This document shows, in pieces, positions 52,204 through 63,947 of a stretch of 64,000 nt of DNA (positions are counted from its first letter, which is position 1; every line of letters starts with the position of its first letter). The position numbers and the translations under genes were made by a program. The notes beneath the pieces were generated by a model. The model was not told the DNA's origin and made no database searches. It saw only the letters and a list, made by a program, of their open reading frames with translations. The stretch comes from an uncultured Porphyromonadaceae bacterium. Its GTDB lineage: Bacteria; Bacteroidota; Bacteroidia; Bacteroidales; Muribaculaceae. The stretch is from positions 35,321 to 99,320 of the forward strand of contig CANRVB010000008.1 of the NCBI GenBank assembly GCA_947643165.1, written 5' to 3'.

Positions 52204-55200
52204 TTACTTTACAACGATCTCAGCATTGTTGCTGATTTCGCTGGCGGTTTCCATTATACCTCCGTTGGCAATATCGTCCGTGCTGCATACTACGAGACGG
52301 TCGTAGTCACGCAGACCGGTACCGGCCGGGATGAGGTGTCCGCATATCACGTTCTCCTTCATGCCCTCAAGAGTGTCAGTCTTGCCGTTGATAGCGGCTT
52401 CGTTGAGCACCTTGGTGGTCTCCTGGAACGATGCGGCCGACATGAAGCTTGTTGTCTGCAGGGCGGCGCGGGTGATACCTTGAAGTATCTGTTCCGATGT
52501 GGCAGGAACAGCGTCGCGAACGGCTACCAGCTTCATATCCTTGCGCTTCAGCGATGAATTCTCATCACGGAGCTTGCGGGCGGTGATTATCTGACCGGCC
52601 TTCACGTTCTCGCTGTCGCCGGCGTCTATTACTACCTTCTTGCCCCAGATACGGTCGTTCTCTTCCATGAAGGCGAGTTTGTCTACTACCTGCTGCTCCA
52701 GGAAGCCTGTGTCTCCAGGTTCTACTATGTTTACCTTGCGCATCATCTGGCGTACGATCACCTCAAAGTGCTTGTCGTTGATCTTAACGCCCTGCATACG
52801 GTACACATCCTGAACCTCGTTCACAATGTATTCCTGAACAGCGGTCGGACCCATGATATTGAGGATGTCGGCAGGGGTGATGGCGCCGTCCGACAGGGGA
52901 GTGCCTGCACGGACATAGTCGTTCTCCTGCACGAGGATCTGCTTTGACAGCGGAACGAGATACTTTCTTATCTCGCCTGTGCGCGATGTCACGCTTATCT
53001 CGCGGTTACCACGCTTCACCTTGCCGAAGTTCACCTCACCGTCTATTTCCGCTACGATTGCGGGGTTCGACGGGTTACGTGCCTCAAACAGCTCGGTCAC
53101 ACGGGGCAGACCACCGGTGATGTCACCGGCACCGCCGCTCGATGCGCGAGGTATCTTGACGAAGATATCGCCGGGCTTCAGTTCGGTGTCCTCATCTACC
53201 ATCAGGTGTGCGCCCACAGGCAGCGAGTAAGTCTTGATCACCTGACCGTTCTTGTCGATGATGCTTGCCTCAGGAACGCGGTTACGGTCCTTCGACTCTA
53301 TGATTATCTTTTCAGTGATGCCTGAGTGCTCGTCGCTCTCTACGCGGTATGTCACGTTCTCTATCACGTTCTCATACTTGATGCGACCGCCTGCCTCGCT
53401 CACGATTGATGCATTGAACGGGTCCCATTCGCATATCACGTCACCCTTTTTCAGCATCGCGCCATTGTCAAAGTACAGCTTCGATGCGTATGGAATCGGG
53501 GTAGTCATAAGGATCATCTTGGTGGTGGGCTCGATGATGCGCAGTTCGCCCAGTCGGCCGATAACGCGCTCTACATTGCGTCCGTTTTCTACCTCGTCGG
53601 TCTTCACGGTGCGGACCTCCTCCAGTTCCAAGATACCCTCATAGTTCGAGGTTGCCTTCGATACGGCTGCGATGTTCGATGCGACACCACCCACGTGGAA
53701 TGTACGCAGTGTCAGCTGGGTTCCAGGCTCACCGATCGACTGTGCGGCTATCACACCTACAGCCTCACCCTTCTGTACCAGACGGTTGTTGGCAAGGTTG
53801 CGGCCGTAGCACTTGGCGCACACGCCCTTCTTCGATTCGCAGGTCAGAACCGAACGGATCTCGACCGATTCGATAGGCGATTCGTTGATGCGGTCAGCTG
53901 CGGCATCGGTTATCTCCTCACCGGCGGCTACTATAACCTCGTTGGTCATAGGATCAACGATATCATGTACCGACACACGGCCTACTATACGTTCGCCAAG
54001 CGATGCAACCACCTCGTCATTCTTCTTGATAGCGGTGCATACAAGGCCGCGCAGAGTTCCGCAGTCCTCCTCGTTGATGATCACATCGTGCGCAACGTCC
54101 ACCAGACGACGGGTCAGATATCCCGCGTCCGCGGTCTTAAGTGCGGTATCCGCAAGACCCTTACGGGCACCGTGCGTCGAGATGAAGTACTCCAGCACCG
54201 ACAGACCCTCCTTGAAGTTCGCGAGAATCGGGTTTTCGATGATCTGACCACCCTCGGCGCCGCTCTTCTGCGGCTTGGCCATCAGACCACGCATACCCGA
54301 CAGCTGACGGATCTGGTCCTTCGAACCACGGGCACCCGAGTCAAGCATCATGTATACCGGGTTGAAGCCCTGCTGGTCTTCAGATATCTGTTTCATCAGC
54401 GTGTTCGCCAGACGGGCGTTCACGTGCGTCCATATATCGATTATCTGGTTGTAGCGCTCGTTGTTGGTGATGATACCCATTGCGTAGTTATCCATCACCT
54501 CCTGTACCTGCTCATAGCCCTCGCGTACATATTCCTCCTTTTCCGGCGGAATGATCACGTCGCCAAGGTTGAACGACAGACCGCCCTTGAACGCCATGTA
54601 GTAACCAAGATTCTTGATATCGTCGAGGAACTTGGCCGAGCGGGGGATACCGCAGCGCTTGATCACGCGCGATATGATGCCGCGGAGGCTCTTCTTCGAC
54701 AGAATCTCGTTTACATAGCCGATCTCCTTTGGTACATACTGGTTCACCAGCACGCGGCCAACCGAAGTATTCTCTACAAGGTGCTTTATCGGGTTTCCGT
54801 CAGCGTCGATATCATCGACCACTACCGATACCGGAGCGTGAAGTGTCACGCGGCCCTCGTTATATGCTATCTCAGCCTCCTCAGGGCCATAGAACTTCAG
54901 GCCTTCGCCCTTGTCGCCCTTGCGGAGCTTGGTTATGTAATACAGACCAAGTACCATGTCCTGCGACGGCACCGTGATCGGCGCGCCGTTGGCCGGGTTC
55001 AGAATGTTGTGTGCGCCAAGCATCAGGAGCTGGGCCTCAAGCACGGCCTCATTGCCAAGGGGAAGGTGCACAGCCATCTGGTCACCGTCAAAGTCAGCGT
55101 TGAACGCCGTACATGCCAGCGGGTGAAGCTGGATAGCCTTACCCTCGATCATGCGGGGCTGGAATGCCTGGATACCGAGGCGGTGAAGTGTCGGGGCTCG

Positions 55201-56502
55201 GTTCAGAAGCACCGGATGACCCTTCATCACATATTCCAGGATATCCCATACTATCGGTTCCTTGCGGTCTACTATCTTCTTGGCGCTCTTAACGGTCTTC
55301 ACTATACCGCGCTCTATCAGCTTGCGTATCACAAACGGCTTATACAGCTCGGCCGCCATATCCTTAGGCAGACCGCACTCATGCATCTTCAGCTCCGGGC
55401 CTACGACAATTACCGAACGTGCCGAGTAGTCCACACGCTTACCCAGAAGATTCTGACGGAAGCGGCCCTGCTTACCCTTCAGCGAGTCGCTCAGCGACTT
55501 CAGCGGACGGTTTGCATCCGTCTTCACTGCCGACGACTTGCGCGAGTTGTCCAGCAGCGAGTCTACAGCCTCCTGAAGCATACGTTTCTCGTTGCGGAGA
55601 ATCACCTCAGGTGCCTTGATCTCTACAAGGCGCTTCAGACGGTTGTTGCGGATTATCACACGACGGTACAGATCATTCAGGTCCGAAGTTGCGAAGCGGC
55701 CACCGTCCAGGGGTACCAGCGGACGAAGATCCGGCGGTATCACAGGCACAGCCTGGAGTATCATCCACTCCGGCTTGTTCTTGTTGCGCGATGCACGGAA
55801 CGACTCCACAACCTGCAGACGCTTCAGCGCCTCAGTCTTGCGCTGCTGCGATCCGTCGGTATCTGCCTGATGGCGCAGCTGATAGCTCAGCGAGTCAAGA
55901 TCCAGACGCTTCAGCATGTCATATATGGCTTCAGCACCCATCTTGGCGATGAACTTGTCAGGATTATCATCCTCCAGCAGCTGATTCTCCTTCGGCAGAG
56001 AGTCGATTATATTATAATATTCCTCCTCCGTCAGAAGGTCATTTGCCTGCACATCCTGCACGATACCCGGCTGGATCACCACATAACGCTCGTAGTATAT
56101 CACAGCGTCGAGCTTCTTCGAGGCCAGACCAAGCAGATAGCCTATCTTGTTCGGAAGCGAACGGAAATACCAGATGTGTGCTACGGGAACACTCAGCTTT
56201 ATGTGGCCCATGCGCTCGCGGCGTACCTTCTTCTCGGTCACCTCTACGCCGCATCGGTCACAAACGATTCCCTTGTAGCGGATTCTCTTATACTTGCCGC
56301 AGTGACATTCGTAGTCCTTCACCGGGCCGAATATGCGCTCGCAGAACAGTCCGTCACGTTCAGGCTTGTATGTGCGGTAATTGATGGTTTCTGGCTTTAC
56401 CACCTCGCCGCTCGATTTCTCAAGTATTTCCTCGGGCGATGCGAGTCCGATGGTGATCTTCGAGAAACCGCTCTTTATCTTGTTATCTTTTCTAAATGCC
56501 AT
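52204..56502 (-). CDS. rpoC: RNA polymerase beta' subunit
   Basis: 1432 residues from ATG at 56502 ([19 protein letters not shown]); an earlier start would overlap rpoB. The zinc-binding N-terminus is [20 protein letters not shown], the rudder/clamp region follows, the catalytic [12 protein letters not shown] is near residue 460, and the trigger loop and bridge helix region are in the C-terminal half ([13 protein letters not shown]). A second zinc site is [13 protein letters not shown]. It follows rpoB by 31 bases and ends the operon. Confidence 0.98.
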   Translation of the reverse strand: MAFRKDNKIKSGFSKITIGLASPEEILEKSSGEVVKPETINYRTYKPERDGLFCERIFGPVKDYECHCGKYKRIRYKGIVCDRCGVEVTEKKVRRERMGHIKLSVPVAHIWYFRSLPNKIGYLLGLASKKLDAVIYYERYVVIQPGIVQDVQANDLLTEEEYYNIIDSLPKENQLLEDDNPDKFIAKMGAEAIYDMLKRLDLDSLSYQLRHQADTDGSQQRKTEALKRLQVVESFRASRNKNKPEWMILQAVPVIPPDLRPLVPLDGGRFATSDLNDLYRRVIIRNNRLKRLVEIKAPEVILRNEKRMLQEAVDSLLDNSRKSSAVKTDANRPLKSLSDSLKGKQGRFRQNLLGKRVDYSARSVIVVGPELKMHECGLPKDMAAELYKPFVIRKLIERGIVKTVKSAKKIVDRKEPIVWDILEYVMKGHPVLLNRAPTLHRLGIQAFQPRMIEGKAIQLHPLACTAFNADFDGDQMAVHLPLGNEAVLEAQLLMLGAHNILNPANGAPITVPSQDMVLGLYYITKLRKGDKGEGLKFYGPEEAEIAYNEGRVTLHAPVSVVVDDIDADGNPIKHLVENTSVGRVLVNQYVPKEIGYVNEILSKKSLRGIISRVIKRCGIPRSAKFLDDIKNLGYYMAFKGGLSFNLGDVIIPPEKEEYVREGYEQVQEVMDNYAMGIITNNERYNQIIDIWTHVNARLANTLMKQISEDQQGFNPVYMMLDSGARGSKDQIRQLSGMRGLMAKPQKSGAEGGQIIENPILANFKEGLSVLEYFISTHGARKGLADTALKTADAGYLTRRLVDVAHDVIINEEDCGTLRGLVCTAIKKNDEVVASLGERIVGRVSVHDIVDPMTNEVIVAAGEEITDAAADRINESPIESVEIRSVLTCESKKGVCAKCYGRNLANNRLVQKGEAVGVIAAQSIGEPGTQLTLRTFHVGGVASNIAAVSKATSNYEGILELEEVRTVKTDEVENGRNVERVIGRLGELRIIEPTTKMILMTTPIPYASKLYFDNGAMLKKGDVICEWDPFNASIVSEAGGRIKYENVIENVTYRVESDEHSGITEKIIIESKDRNRVPEASIIDKNGQVIKTYSLPVGAHLMVDEDTELKPGDIFVKIPRASSGGAGDITGGLPRVTELFEARNPSNPAIVAEIDGEVNFGKVKRGNREISVTSRTGEIRKYLVPLSKQILVQENDYVRAGTPLSDGAITPADILNIMGPTAVQEYIVNEVQDVYRMQGVKINDKHFEVIVRQMMRKVNIVEPGDTGFLEQQVVDKLAFMEENDRIWGKKVVIDAGDSENVKAGQIITARKLRDENSSLKRKDMKLVAVRDAVPATSEQILQGITRAALQTTSFMSAASFQETTKVLNEAAINGKTDTLEGMKENVICGHLIPAGTGLRDYDRLVVCSTDDIANGGIMETASEISNNAEIVVK

Positions 56503-56533
56503 TGAGTTACGATATGAAAAACTATGAACGACC

Positions 56534-59500
56534 TTATTGTTCAAGTGTGATGCTCAGGCCCAGACCTCTAAGCTCATGCAGAAGCACGTTGAGCGATTCC
56601 GGTATTCCGGCTGGCGGCATTGCGTCGCCCTTCACTATTGCTTCATATGCCTTGCTGCGGCCTGTCACGTCGTCACTCTTGATTGTCAGTATCTCCTGAA
56701 GTATGTGCGCCGCACCGAATGCCTCGAGCGCCCACACCTCCATCTCTCCGAAGCGCTGGCCACCGAACTGAGCCTTACCGCCCAGAGGCTGCTGCGTGAT
56801 CAGCGAGTACGGACCTATCGAGCGGGCGTGCATCTTGTCCTCTACCATGTGGCCCAGCTTAAGCATGTAGATCACACCAACTGTAGCCGGCTGGTCAAAA
56901 CGTTCGCCTGTGCCGCCGTCATACAGATATGTCTTGCCATATCTCGGTATGCCGGCCTTGTCTGTCCAAGCGTTCAGGTCATCGAGAGTTGCACCGTCAA
57001 AGATCGGTGTTGCGAACTTCTCGCCCAGCTCGCGGCCTGCCCAGCCAAGAACAGTCTCGAATATCTGTCCCAGGTTCATTCGCGAAGGCACACCCAGCGG
57101 GTTCAGCACGATATCTACCGGCGTTCCGTCAGCAAGGAAAGGCATATCCTCCTGACGCACGATGCGCGACACGATACCCTTGTTTCCGTGACGGCCTGCC
57201 ATCTTGTCGCCCACAGATATCTTACGCTTCTTCGCTACATACACCTTGGCCATCTGCATGATTCCCGAAGGAAGCTCGTCACCTATCGAGATGTCAAACT
57301 TCTTGCGGCGCAGCTCGCTCTCTATCTCCTTCGACTTTCTCAGATAGTTCACGATAGTGTCTCTGATAAGCTCGTTGGTGTGAGCGTCATTGGTCCACTT
57401 GCTCAGATTGATCGTGTCATACTTCATCTCCGCAAGCACACCGGCTGTAAACGATCCGCCCTTCGGCACGATGTCTATACCCGTGTAGTCCTTCACGCCC
57501 ATCGAGGTCTTGTCCTCTGTCAGTTTCAGGAGCTTCTCCACCAGTATGTCCTTCACAGCCTGGAGCTTATCGTCATAGTCAGCCTGAAGTTTGGCCTGTA
57601 TGGCGTTGGCGCTGTTGCTTGTGCGGCCCTTCTTCACCGCACGCTGGAACAGGTTGGTGCCTATCACCACACCCTTCAGCGACGGAGATGCCTTCAGCGA
57701 TGCATCCTTCACATCACCGGCACGGTCACCGAATATGGCGCGCAGCAGCTTCTCCTCAGGAGTCGGGTCGCTCTCGCCCTTAGGTGTGATCTTACCTATC
57801 ATTATATCGCCCGGCACTACATGTGCGCCGACGCGTATTATACCATTCTCTGCCAGATCCTTGGTCGCATCCTCGCTCACGTTAGGTATGTCGCTTGTCA
57901 GCTCCTCCATACCGCGCTTCGTCTCGCGCACCTCCAGCGAATACTCGTCCACGTGCACACTCGTCAGGATATCCTCCTTCACCATGCGCTCGTTCAGCAC
58001 GATAGCATCCTCATAGTTGTAACCCTTCCACGGCATGAACGCCACCTTCAGGTTACGGCCAAGTGCCAGCTCGCCGTTCTCGGTCGAGTAGCCCTCGGTC
58101 AATATGGTGCCCTTGCTCACACGCTGACCGGCCTCGCATATCGGACGCAGGTCTATAGTGGTGTTCTGGTTCGTGCGGCGGAACTTAGGCATATGATACT
58201 CCTTCACCGCATCCTCAAACGACACAAACTCCTGCTCCTCGGTGCGGTCATAGCGTATGCGGATCACCCTTGCGTCCACATATTCTATCGTACCCTCACC
58301 CTCGGCGGTTATCTGGGTGCGGCTGTCGCGTATCAGCTGACCCTCCAGGCCGGTGCCCACTATCGGGCTCTCGCTGCGCAGCAGCGGAACAGCCTGGCGC
58401 ATCATGTTCGATCCCATCAGCGCACGGTTCGCGTCATCATGCTCCAGGAACGGAATCAGCGATGCGGCTATCGAAGCGATCTGCGTCGGCGAAACGTCCA
58501 TCAGCTCCACCTGTTCCGGCGGAACGATCGGGAAGTCAGCGTCCAGACGCGCCTTCACTCTGTCAAGCTTGAAGGTGCCGTCATCGTTGAGCGGGGCATT
58601 GCCCTGGGCTATCACCTTACCCTCCTCGATCTCGGCGGTCAGATAGATTATCTCGTCATTGTTCAGGTTCACCTTCGAATCCTTCACCTCGCGGTACGGA
58701 GTCTCGATGAAGCCAAGCTCATTTATCTTCGCATACACACACAGCGACGAGATCAGTCCGATGTTCGGTCCTTCTGGAGTCTCGATCGGACACAGACGGC
58801 CGTAGTGCGTATAGTGAACGTCTCGAACCTCGAAGCCCGCACGCTCACGTGTCAGACCGCCGGGGCCAAGGGCGCTCATACGGCGCTTGTGCGTCATCTC
58901 TGCCAGCGGGTTCGTCTGGTCCATGAACTGCGACAGCGCGTTCGTGCCGAAGAACGTGTTGATTACCGACGATATGGTCTTGGCATTGATAAGATCGATC
59001 GGCGTGAACACCTCGTTGTCACGAACATTCATGCGCTCGCGTATCGTACGCGACATACGCGCCAGACCGATGTTGAATTGATTGTAGAGCTGCTCGCCTA
59101 CTGTGCGTACGCGGCGGTTGCTCAGGTGGTCGATATCATCAACATCCGTCTTCGAGTTGATAAGCTCGATCAGATACTTGATGATAGCGATTATATCTTC
59201 CTTGGTCAGGACCTTCACCTCCGGTGGAATGTCCAGATCAAGCTTCTTGTTGATTCTGTAGCGGCCTACATCTCCCAGGTCATAACGCTTCTCGCTGAAG
59301 AACAGGTTGGTTATCACCTCGCGGGCGCTCGCGTCATCCGGTGGCTCCGCGTTGCGCAGCTGTCTGTAGATATACTGGATAGCCTCGATCTCCGAGTTGG
59401 TCGGATCTTTCGCCAGTGTGTTGAACACTATCGAGTAGTCGCTTGCCGATGCGTCCTCTGTGTGGAGTACTATGGTCTTCGCTCCCGATTCAAGGATCTT

Positions 59501-60349
59501 GTCGATATCATCCTCTGTGATCTCGACCTCACGGTCAAGTATCATCTCGTTACGCTCTATCGACACTACCTCACCTGTATCTTCATCCGTGAACTCTTCG
59601 ATCCACGACTTCAGGATACGCGCCGCTGTCTTGCGGCCTATAGCCTTCTTCAGGTTGGTCTTGTTTACCTTGATCTCCTCCGAGAGTCCGAATATGTCTA
59701 TGATGTCGCGGTCAGTCTCAAGTCCTATCGCACGCAGAAGTGTTGTCACTGGCAACTTCTTCTTGCGGTCGATATACGCATACATCACATTGTTGATGTC
59801 AGTGGCAAATTCTATCCACGAGCCGCGGAAAGGTATGATGCGGGCGGAATAGAGCTTCGTGCCGTTGGCATGCACGCTCTGGCCGAAGAACACACCCGGC
59901 GATCTGTGAAGCTGCGATACTACAACGCGCTCCGCTCCGTTGATCACAAAGGTTCCCTTCTCCGTCATGTAAGGGATCTGACCCAGATACACATCCTGTA
60001 CCACCATGTCAAAGTCTTCATGGTCAGGGTCGGTGCAGTACAGCTTAAGTTTTGCCTTCAGGGGCACGCAGTACGTCAGTCCGCGTTCCAGACACTCTTC
60101 TATCGTATACCGCGGCGGGTCGATATAATAGTCCAGAAACTCGAGCACGAAATTATTGCGGGTGTCGGCGATGGGGAAGTTCTCCGAAAAAACCTTATAG
60201 AGTCCCTCGTTGTTTCTCTTTTCGGGAGGCGTGTCAAGCTGAAGAAAGTCCTTGAACGATTTCAGCTGTACCTCCAGAAAGTCAGGGTATGGCAGCGGAT
60301 TCTTTACCGACGCAAAGTTGACACGGGGTTTTACTGTTTTGACTGACAT
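56534..60349 (-). CDS. rpoB: RNA polymerase beta subunit
   Basis: 1271 residues, normal Bacteroidota length. Characteristic regions include the rifampicin cluster ([41 protein letters not shown]), the [13 protein letters not shown] motif, the [12 protein letters not shown] region and the C-terminal [25 protein letters not shown]. Residues in the rifampicin cluster look wild type ([15 protein letters not shown]). It follows a 375-base gap after rplL that contains a terminator-like hairpin. Confidence 0.98.
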   Translation of the reverse strand: MSVKTVKPRVNFASVKNPLPYPDFLEVQLKSFKDFLQLDTPPEKRNNEGLYKVFSENFPIADTRNNFVLEFLDYYIDPPRYTIEECLERGLTYCVPLKAKLKLYCTDPDHEDFDMVVQDVYLGQIPYMTEKGTFVINGAERVVVSQLHRSPGVFFGQSVHANGTKLYSARIIPFRGSWIEFATDINNVMYAYIDRKKKLPVTTLLRAIGLETDRDIIDIFGLSEEIKVNKTNLKKAIGRKTAARILKSWIEEFTDEDTGEVVSIERNEMILDREVEITEDDIDKILESGAKTIVLHTEDASASDYSIVFNTLAKDPTNSEIEAIQYIYRQLRNAEPPDDASAREVITNLFFSEKRYDLGDVGRYRINKKLDLDIPPEVKVLTKEDIIAIIKYLIELINSKTDVDDIDHLSNRRVRTVGEQLYNQFNIGLARMSRTIRERMNVRDNEVFTPIDLINAKTISSVINTFFGTNALSQFMDQTNPLAEMTHKRRMSALGPGGLTRERAGFEVRDVHYTHYGRLCPIETPEGPNIGLISSLCVYAKINELGFIETPYREVKDSKVNLNNDEIIYLTAEIEEGKVIAQGNAPLNDDGTFKLDRVKARLDADFPIVPPEQVELMDVSPTQIASIAASLIPFLEHDDANRALMGSNMMRQAVPLLRSESPIVGTGLEGQLIRDSRTQITAEGEGTIEYVDARVIRIRYDRTEEQEFVSFEDAVKEYHMPKFRRTNQNTTIDLRPICEAGQRVSKGTILTEGYSTENGELALGRNLKVAFMPWKGYNYEDAIVLNERMVKEDILTSVHVDEYSLEVRETKRGMEELTSDIPNVSEDATKDLAENGIIRVGAHVVPGDIMIGKITPKGESDPTPEEKLLRAIFGDRAGDVKDASLKASPSLKGVVIGTNLFQRAVKKGRTSNSANAIQAKLQADYDDKLQAVKDILVEKLLKLTEDKTSMGVKDYTGIDIVPKGGSFTAGVLAEMKYDTINLSKWTNDAHTNELIRDTIVNYLRKSKEIESELRRKKFDISIGDELPSGIMQMAKVYVAKKRKISVGDKMAGRHGNKGIVSRIVRQEDMPFLADGTPVDIVLNPLGVPSRMNLGQIFETVLGWAGRELGEKFATPIFDGATLDDLNAWTDKAGIPRYGKTYLYDGGTGERFDQPATVGVIYMLKLGHMVEDKMHARSIGPYSLITQQPLGGKAQFGGQRFGEMEVWALEAFGAAHILQEILTIKSDDVTGRSKAYEAIVKGDAMPPAGIPESLNVLLHELRGLGLSITLEQ

Positions 60350-60723
60350 CTATCTTGAGGATGATTTTTATTGTTGTTTTGTTCTTGCTGCCGGACTCTT
60401 CTTGGCTCATATTCTATTTTCGACACCGATTCCCGTTGCGCTTCAGTCTGCTTCCTGCCTGCGCACGGGCTATTTCCATCATCTTCGGCTACTCTCTTTC
60501 GGCTGCCTCGTCGACATGGATCTTGTGTCTCTTGAGCCGGACTTGTCCGGTGGCCCGGATCTTTTTCATTCAGGCCGTAGCTGGGCCGCAAACGTCAGGT
60601 TCTTCGCCCCGGCGTCACAGCTTGGTTAAGTCGGTTTCCTGCCGACTTTATTATCAACACAAAAAGGTAAAGCATCTACCCTATGGGTGACACTTTACCT
60701 ATGTGGTTGATTGACAGGCGTTA
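60350..60723 (-). other. rplL-rpoB intergenic leader with two hairpins
   Basis: No gene is supported in these 374 bases; short open frames here have no family match. Two hairpins are visible: 60665-60700 (AGGTAAAG/CTTTACCT with inner ACCC/GGGT), followed in the transcript by five U, and 60628-60648 (AAGTCGG/CCGACTT). The first acts like an intrinsic terminator or attenuator, giving more L7/L12 than RNA polymerase. No TAnnTTTG promoter was found in the gap. Confidence 0.6.
60665..60700 (-). terminator. attenuator-like hairpin after rplL
   Basis: Stem 60665-60672 with 60693-60700 and an inner ACCC/GGGT stem, followed by a U5 run in the minus-strand transcript. Confidence 0.65.
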
Positions 60724-61098
60724 TTATTTGAGCTCTACCTCAGCGCCGGCCTCTTCGAGCTGCTTCTTCAGGCCTTCTGCGTCTGCCTTGGCTACACCTT
60801 CCTTGATTACTGAGGGTGCACCGTCTACCATCTCCTTAGCCTCCTTAAGGCCAAGACCGGTCAGCTCCTTAACGAGCTTAACGACTGCCAGCTTGCTGGC
60901 TCCGGCCGACTTCAGAACTACGTCAAACGAGCTCTTCTCCTCTACAGCCTCACCGGCTGCTGCAGGACCTGCTGCTACTGCTACTGCTGCAGCTGCGGGC
61001 TCAATACCATACTCGTCCTTCAGGATCTGAGCGAGTTCGTTTACTTCCTTTACGGTCAGGTTAACCAGTTGTTCTGCAAATGCTTTTAAATCTGCCAT
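60724..61098 (-). CDS. rplL: 50S ribosomal protein L7/L12
   Basis: 124 residues. Helical N-terminal dimerisation domain ([26 protein letters not shown]), an Ala-rich hinge ([17 protein letters not shown]), and the factor-binding C-terminal domain with [40 protein letters not shown]. It forms the ribosomal stalk that recruits translation GTPases. It lies 72 bases after rplJ. Confidence 0.98.
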   Translation of the reverse strand: MADLKAFAEQLVNLTVKEVNELAQILKDEYGIEPAAAAVAVAAGPAAAGEAVEEKSSFDVVLKSAGASKLAVVKLVKELTGLGLKEAKEMVDGAPSVIKEGVAKADAEGLKKQLEEAGAEVELK

Positions 61099-61170
61099 TG
61101 TTCTATAGTTTTATTTTGTTTTCTTGTAGTTGGTTTGTTTAGGGGCGAGAAGAGAGTCATGCGGCCTTGT

Positions 61171-61698
61171 TTAGGCCTCCTCCTTCTTCGAGAGGGTCTC
61201 CAGGATACCGTGTATCTTTGTGGCGCCTGACTGAAGAGCCGATACAACGTTCTTCGCGGGCGACTGAAGCAGTGCCACAACGTCGGCGATGAGCTCGTTC
61301 TTGCTCTTGATGGCGGTGAGTGCGTCCAGCTGGTCTGCACCCATATATACGGTTCCTTCCGCATAAGCTGCCTTAAGCATCGGCAGCTTGTCGTCCTTCT
61401 TTACAAAGTCCTTCAGCAGCTTGGCAGGGGCATTCGCTACTGTGGTGCACATAAGCGATGTCGGGCCGGCCATTGCGGGATACAGTTCGCTGTAGTCGCC
61501 TTCCATCTGCTCAAGCGCCTTGTGAAGAAGTGTGTTCTTCACTACCAGCAGCTTGATGTCCGCTTTGAAGCACTCGCGGCGAAGTGCGCTCGTCTTCTCT
61601 GCGTCAAGTCCTGCAGTCTCTACAAGGTAGAAGTTGGGATATTGTCCGAGCACCTCGACTATCTGCGAGATCACTTTTGCTTTATCTTCCTTTTTCAT
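61171..61698 (-). CDS. rplJ: 50S ribosomal protein L10
   Basis: 175 residues, usual length. Family features: the N-terminal KVISQIVEVLGQYPNFYLVETAGL, KNTLLHKALEQM, and a C-terminal helix that binds L7/L12 dimers (KDFVKKDDKLPML...AGRLVSALQ-like region followed by HGILETLSKKEEA). L10 autoregulates its operon in enterobacteria. Only 24 bases separate it from rplA, so no long L10 leader exists here. Confidence 0.96.
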   Translation of the reverse strand: MKKEDKAKVISQIVEVLGQYPNFYLVETAGLDAEKTSALRRECFKADIKLLVVKNTLLHKALEQMEGDYSELYPAMAGPTSLMCTTVANAPAKLLKDFVKKDDKLPMLKAAYAEGTVYMGADQLDALTAIKSKNELIADVVALLQSPAKNVVSALQSGATKIHGILETLSKKEEA

Positions 61699-61722
61699 AC
61701 TTTTGCTCTTCGTTTACAAAGG

Positions 61723-62418
61723 TTATTCACCGACTGTCTTAGTGTCTACTTTAACACCCGGACTCATCGTGCTCGAAAGATAAATGCTCTTGATATAAGT
61801 GCCCTTGGCAGTTGCCGGCTTCAGCTTGATCAGCGTGTTGATAAACTCACGGGCATTGTCCTTCATCTGCTCGGCGGTGAAGCTCACCTTGCCGATCGAC
61901 GAGTGTACTATTCCGTTCTTGTCTACCTTGAAGTCGATCTTACCCTTCTTCACTTCTTCTACGGCCTTCGCAACATCATTGGTTACTGTGCCGCTCTTCG
62001 GGTTTGGCATCAGGCCACGCGGTCCGAGTACTCGGCCCAGTGCTCCGATCTTACCCATGATAGCCGGCTGTGTGATGATTACATCTACATCTGTCCAGCC
62101 ACCCTTGATCTTTTCGATATATTCATCGAGCCCTACATAGTCCGCACCGGCATTCTTGGCTGCTGTCTCGGCGTCCGGATTGCAAAGCACGAGTACCTTT
62201 ACTTGCTTGCCTGTTCCGTGGGGCAGCGTTACTACGCCACGTACCATCTGGTTTGCTTTGCGGGGATCAACTCCAAGGCGTACGTCTATATCCAGTGAAG
62301 CGTCAAATTTGGTGAAAGTGATTTCCTTTACCTTCTCTGCAGCTTCTCCGAGGCTATAGCTCTTCCCGGCTTCAATCTTCTCTAAAGCAAGCTTTTGATT
62401 TTTCGTCAGTTTACTCAT
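61723..62418 (-). CDS. rplA: 50S ribosomal protein L1
   Basis: 231 residues. Opening [33 protein letters not shown], the [27 protein letters not shown] core, the hinge [24 protein letters not shown], and the C-terminal [16 protein letters not shown]1 binds 23S rRNA at the E site and can repress its operon. It starts 15 bases after rplK. Confidence 0.98.
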   Translation of the reverse strand: MSKLTKNQKLALEKIEAGKSYSLGEAAEKVKEITFTKFDASLDIDVRLGVDPRKANQMVRGVVTLPHGTGKQVKVLVLCNPDAETAAKNAGADYVGLDEYIEKIKGGWTDVDVIITQPAIMGKIGALGRVLGPRGLMPNPKSGTVTNDVAKAVEEVKKGKIDFKVDKNGIVHSSIGKVSFTAEQMKDNAREFINTLIKLKPATAKGTYIKSIYLSSTMSPGVKVDTKTVGE

Positions 62419-62433
62419 CTCAATTGAAGGTTA

Positions 62434-62877
62434 TCAGTTGTTTCCAGGGAATGTGCCTTTTACGGTGATACCCATGCTCCTTGCTGTGCCGGCTACCATC
62501 CGCATTGCTGATTCTACAGTAAAGCAGTTAAGGTCTGGCATCTTGTCCTCGGCTATTGCCTTGACCTGATCCCAAGTGATCTCTGCTACTTTATTGCGGT
62601 TCGGCTGCGCCGAGCCTTTCTTCACCTTGGATGCTTCCAGCAGCTGAATGGCTACAGGAGGGGTCTTGACAACGAAGTCAAAGCTCTTGTCAGTGTAGTA
62701 TGTGATTACTACTGGCAGAACTTTTCCGGCTTTGTCCTGGGTGCGGGCATTGAATTGCTTGCAAAACTCCATGATGTTGATACCCTTAGAACCTAAGGCG
62801 GGACCAACTGGAGGGGAGGGGTTTGCTGCTCCACCCTTTATCTGCAATTTGATCTGTCCAGCAATTTCTTTAGCCAT
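62434..62877 (-). CDS. rplK: 50S ribosomal protein L11
   Basis: 147 residues. [38 protein letters not shown] at the N-terminus and the C-terminal domain [12 protein letters not shown] are typical. The Pro-rich N-terminal segment near residue 20-25 is intact. It lies at the GTPase-associated centre. It follows nusG by 119 bases, a gap in which no motif was seen. Confidence 0.98.
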   Translation of the reverse strand: MAKEIAGQIKLQIKGGAANPSPPVGPALGSKGINIMEFCKQFNARTQDKAGKVLPVVITYYTDKSFDFVVKTPPVAIQLLEASKVKKGSAQPNRNKVAEITWDQVKAIAEDKMPDLNCFTVESAMRMVAGTARSMGITVKGTFPGNN

Positions 62878-62996
62878 GTTTCAATCTGAATTTTTAGATA
62901 TTGGTGATTGTTGCGGTTTTTTCAGTACATCTTGGTGCTTCGTAACATAGCCCCGCGATTTCCCGACGAGCGACACTGTCTGTCCAGCGTACCGGC

Positions 62997-63629
62997 TTAC
63001 ACTCTTTCTACTTTCGAATTTTCCAATTCAAGGGGCGTCGGACGGTCAAAGATCTTCACCATCACTTTGAGCTTCTTCTTCTCACGGTCTATCTCTATGA
63101 TCTCGCCCGTGAAGCCGTTGAACGCTCCGTCGATCACCTTCACGATTTCTCCTACAAGGTAATCGTTCGTTCCGTCATCTGCCATTTCCGACAATTCGTC
63201 GGCACGTCCAAGCATTCTCATTACCTCGCTCTCCTGAAGTGGCTCCGGTTCTACTACCTTGCCCTTCGCTCCGAGAAAGTCGATCACGTTGGTCGTGTTG
63301 CGCAGTTCATGTATCACTTCGCCATACAGTATTGCTTCCACAAATACATACCCCGAATACAGATTCCGTTCCTTGATGACCTTCTTGCCGTTCTTTACCG
63401 TTACGACCTTCTCTGTCGGTATCAGTACCTGAAACAGGTTCCTGCCCCAGTCAGAGTTGCGGATCGCTGCGTCAAGAACTTCCTTAACCTTCGCCTCCTT
63501 TCCCGAGATGGCGCGAAGTACATACCATGCTTTTCTGGGCGATGTGCTATCCTTGCCGTCGTTGCCGACGCCTTTCGATTGCTGCTCCTTCATTGCCATA
63601 AATTCGTCATGCGTCAATGTCTTTGCCAT
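62997..63629 (-). CDS. nusG: transcription termination/antitermination factor NusG
   Basis: 210 residues. After an N-terminal extension (MAKTLTHDEFMAMKEQQSKGVGNDGKDS), the NGN domain begins with KAWYVLRAISGKEAKVKEVLD. A C-terminal KOW domain carries VGEIVKVIDGAFNGFTGEIIEID. A short charged insertion lies around the middle. NusG couples RNA polymerase to the ribosome and Rho. It follows secE by 105 bases, across a terminator-like hairpin. Confidence 0.96.
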   Translation of the reverse strand: MAKTLTHDEFMAMKEQQSKGVGNDGKDSTSPRKAWYVLRAISGKEAKVKEVLDAAIRNSDWGRNLFQVLIPTEKVVTVKNGKKVIKERNLYSGYVFVEAILYGEVIHELRNTTNVIDFLGAKGKVVEPEPLQESEVMRMLGRADELSEMADDGTNDYLVGEIVKVIDGAFNGFTGEIIEIDREKKKLKVMVKIFDRPTPLELENSKVERV

Positions 63630-63710
63630 GATGCTGAGTGATTTGTCTTGGTGGGGTGACTGGTTTGGGTTCTCTTGTTGGGTTGCTGTGGGGGTTCGCT
63701 TCGTGTCTAC

Positions 63711-63745
63711 AAAAAAATGGCCCGATAAATATTATTACCGGCCCA
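63711..63745 (-). terminator. terminator-like hairpin overlapping the secE stop
   Basis: Stem 63718-63728 with 63735-63745 (one mismatch and one G-T pair), 6-base loop, followed by seven U in the minus-strand transcript (63711-63717). It includes the secE stop codon and separates secE from nusG. Confidence 0.65.
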
Positions 63746-63935
63746 GGCTGTATATGAAGCGCATTAAGTAATACACTACCTCATCCATGCACCATATTAT
63801 TAATGCGATGATGATGGAAGCTATCATCACGATCAGTGCACTTTTGATTAGCTGACCTTTCGTTGGCCAGGACGTCTTATAACGAAGCTCGTCATACGAC
63901 TCCTGTATGTCCGTTAGTAGTTTCAGTTTTTTCAT
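63735..63935 (-). CDS. secE: preprotein translocase subunit SecE
   Basis: 66 residues from ATG at 63935 (MKKLKLLTDIQESYDELRYK); the single-helix form is normal for this phylum. The amphipathic segment with KTSWPTKGQL is the SecE signature, followed by one membrane helix (about 30-50). It clamps SecY in the translocon. It sits 12 bases downstream of tRNA-Trp, as in most Bacteroidales. Confidence 0.95.
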   Translation of the reverse strand: MKKLKLLTDIQESYDELRYKTSWPTKGQLIKSALIVMIASIIIALIIWCMDEVVYYLMRFIYSLGR

Positions 63936-63947
63936 TTTACTGTTCTT

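Noticed and set aside
53695..60346. Very long open frames on the plus strand opposite rpoC and rpoB (about 930 and 1270 codons)
   Set aside because: They exactly mirror rpoC and rpoB, have no family features and arise from codon bias of the real genes.
60331..60690. Short open frames in the rplL-rpoB gap
   Set aside because: They run through the hairpins, lack family features and are not needed to explain the gap.
61699..61722. L10 leader regulatory RNA before rplJ
   Set aside because: The gap is only 24 bases, too short for the known L10 leader.
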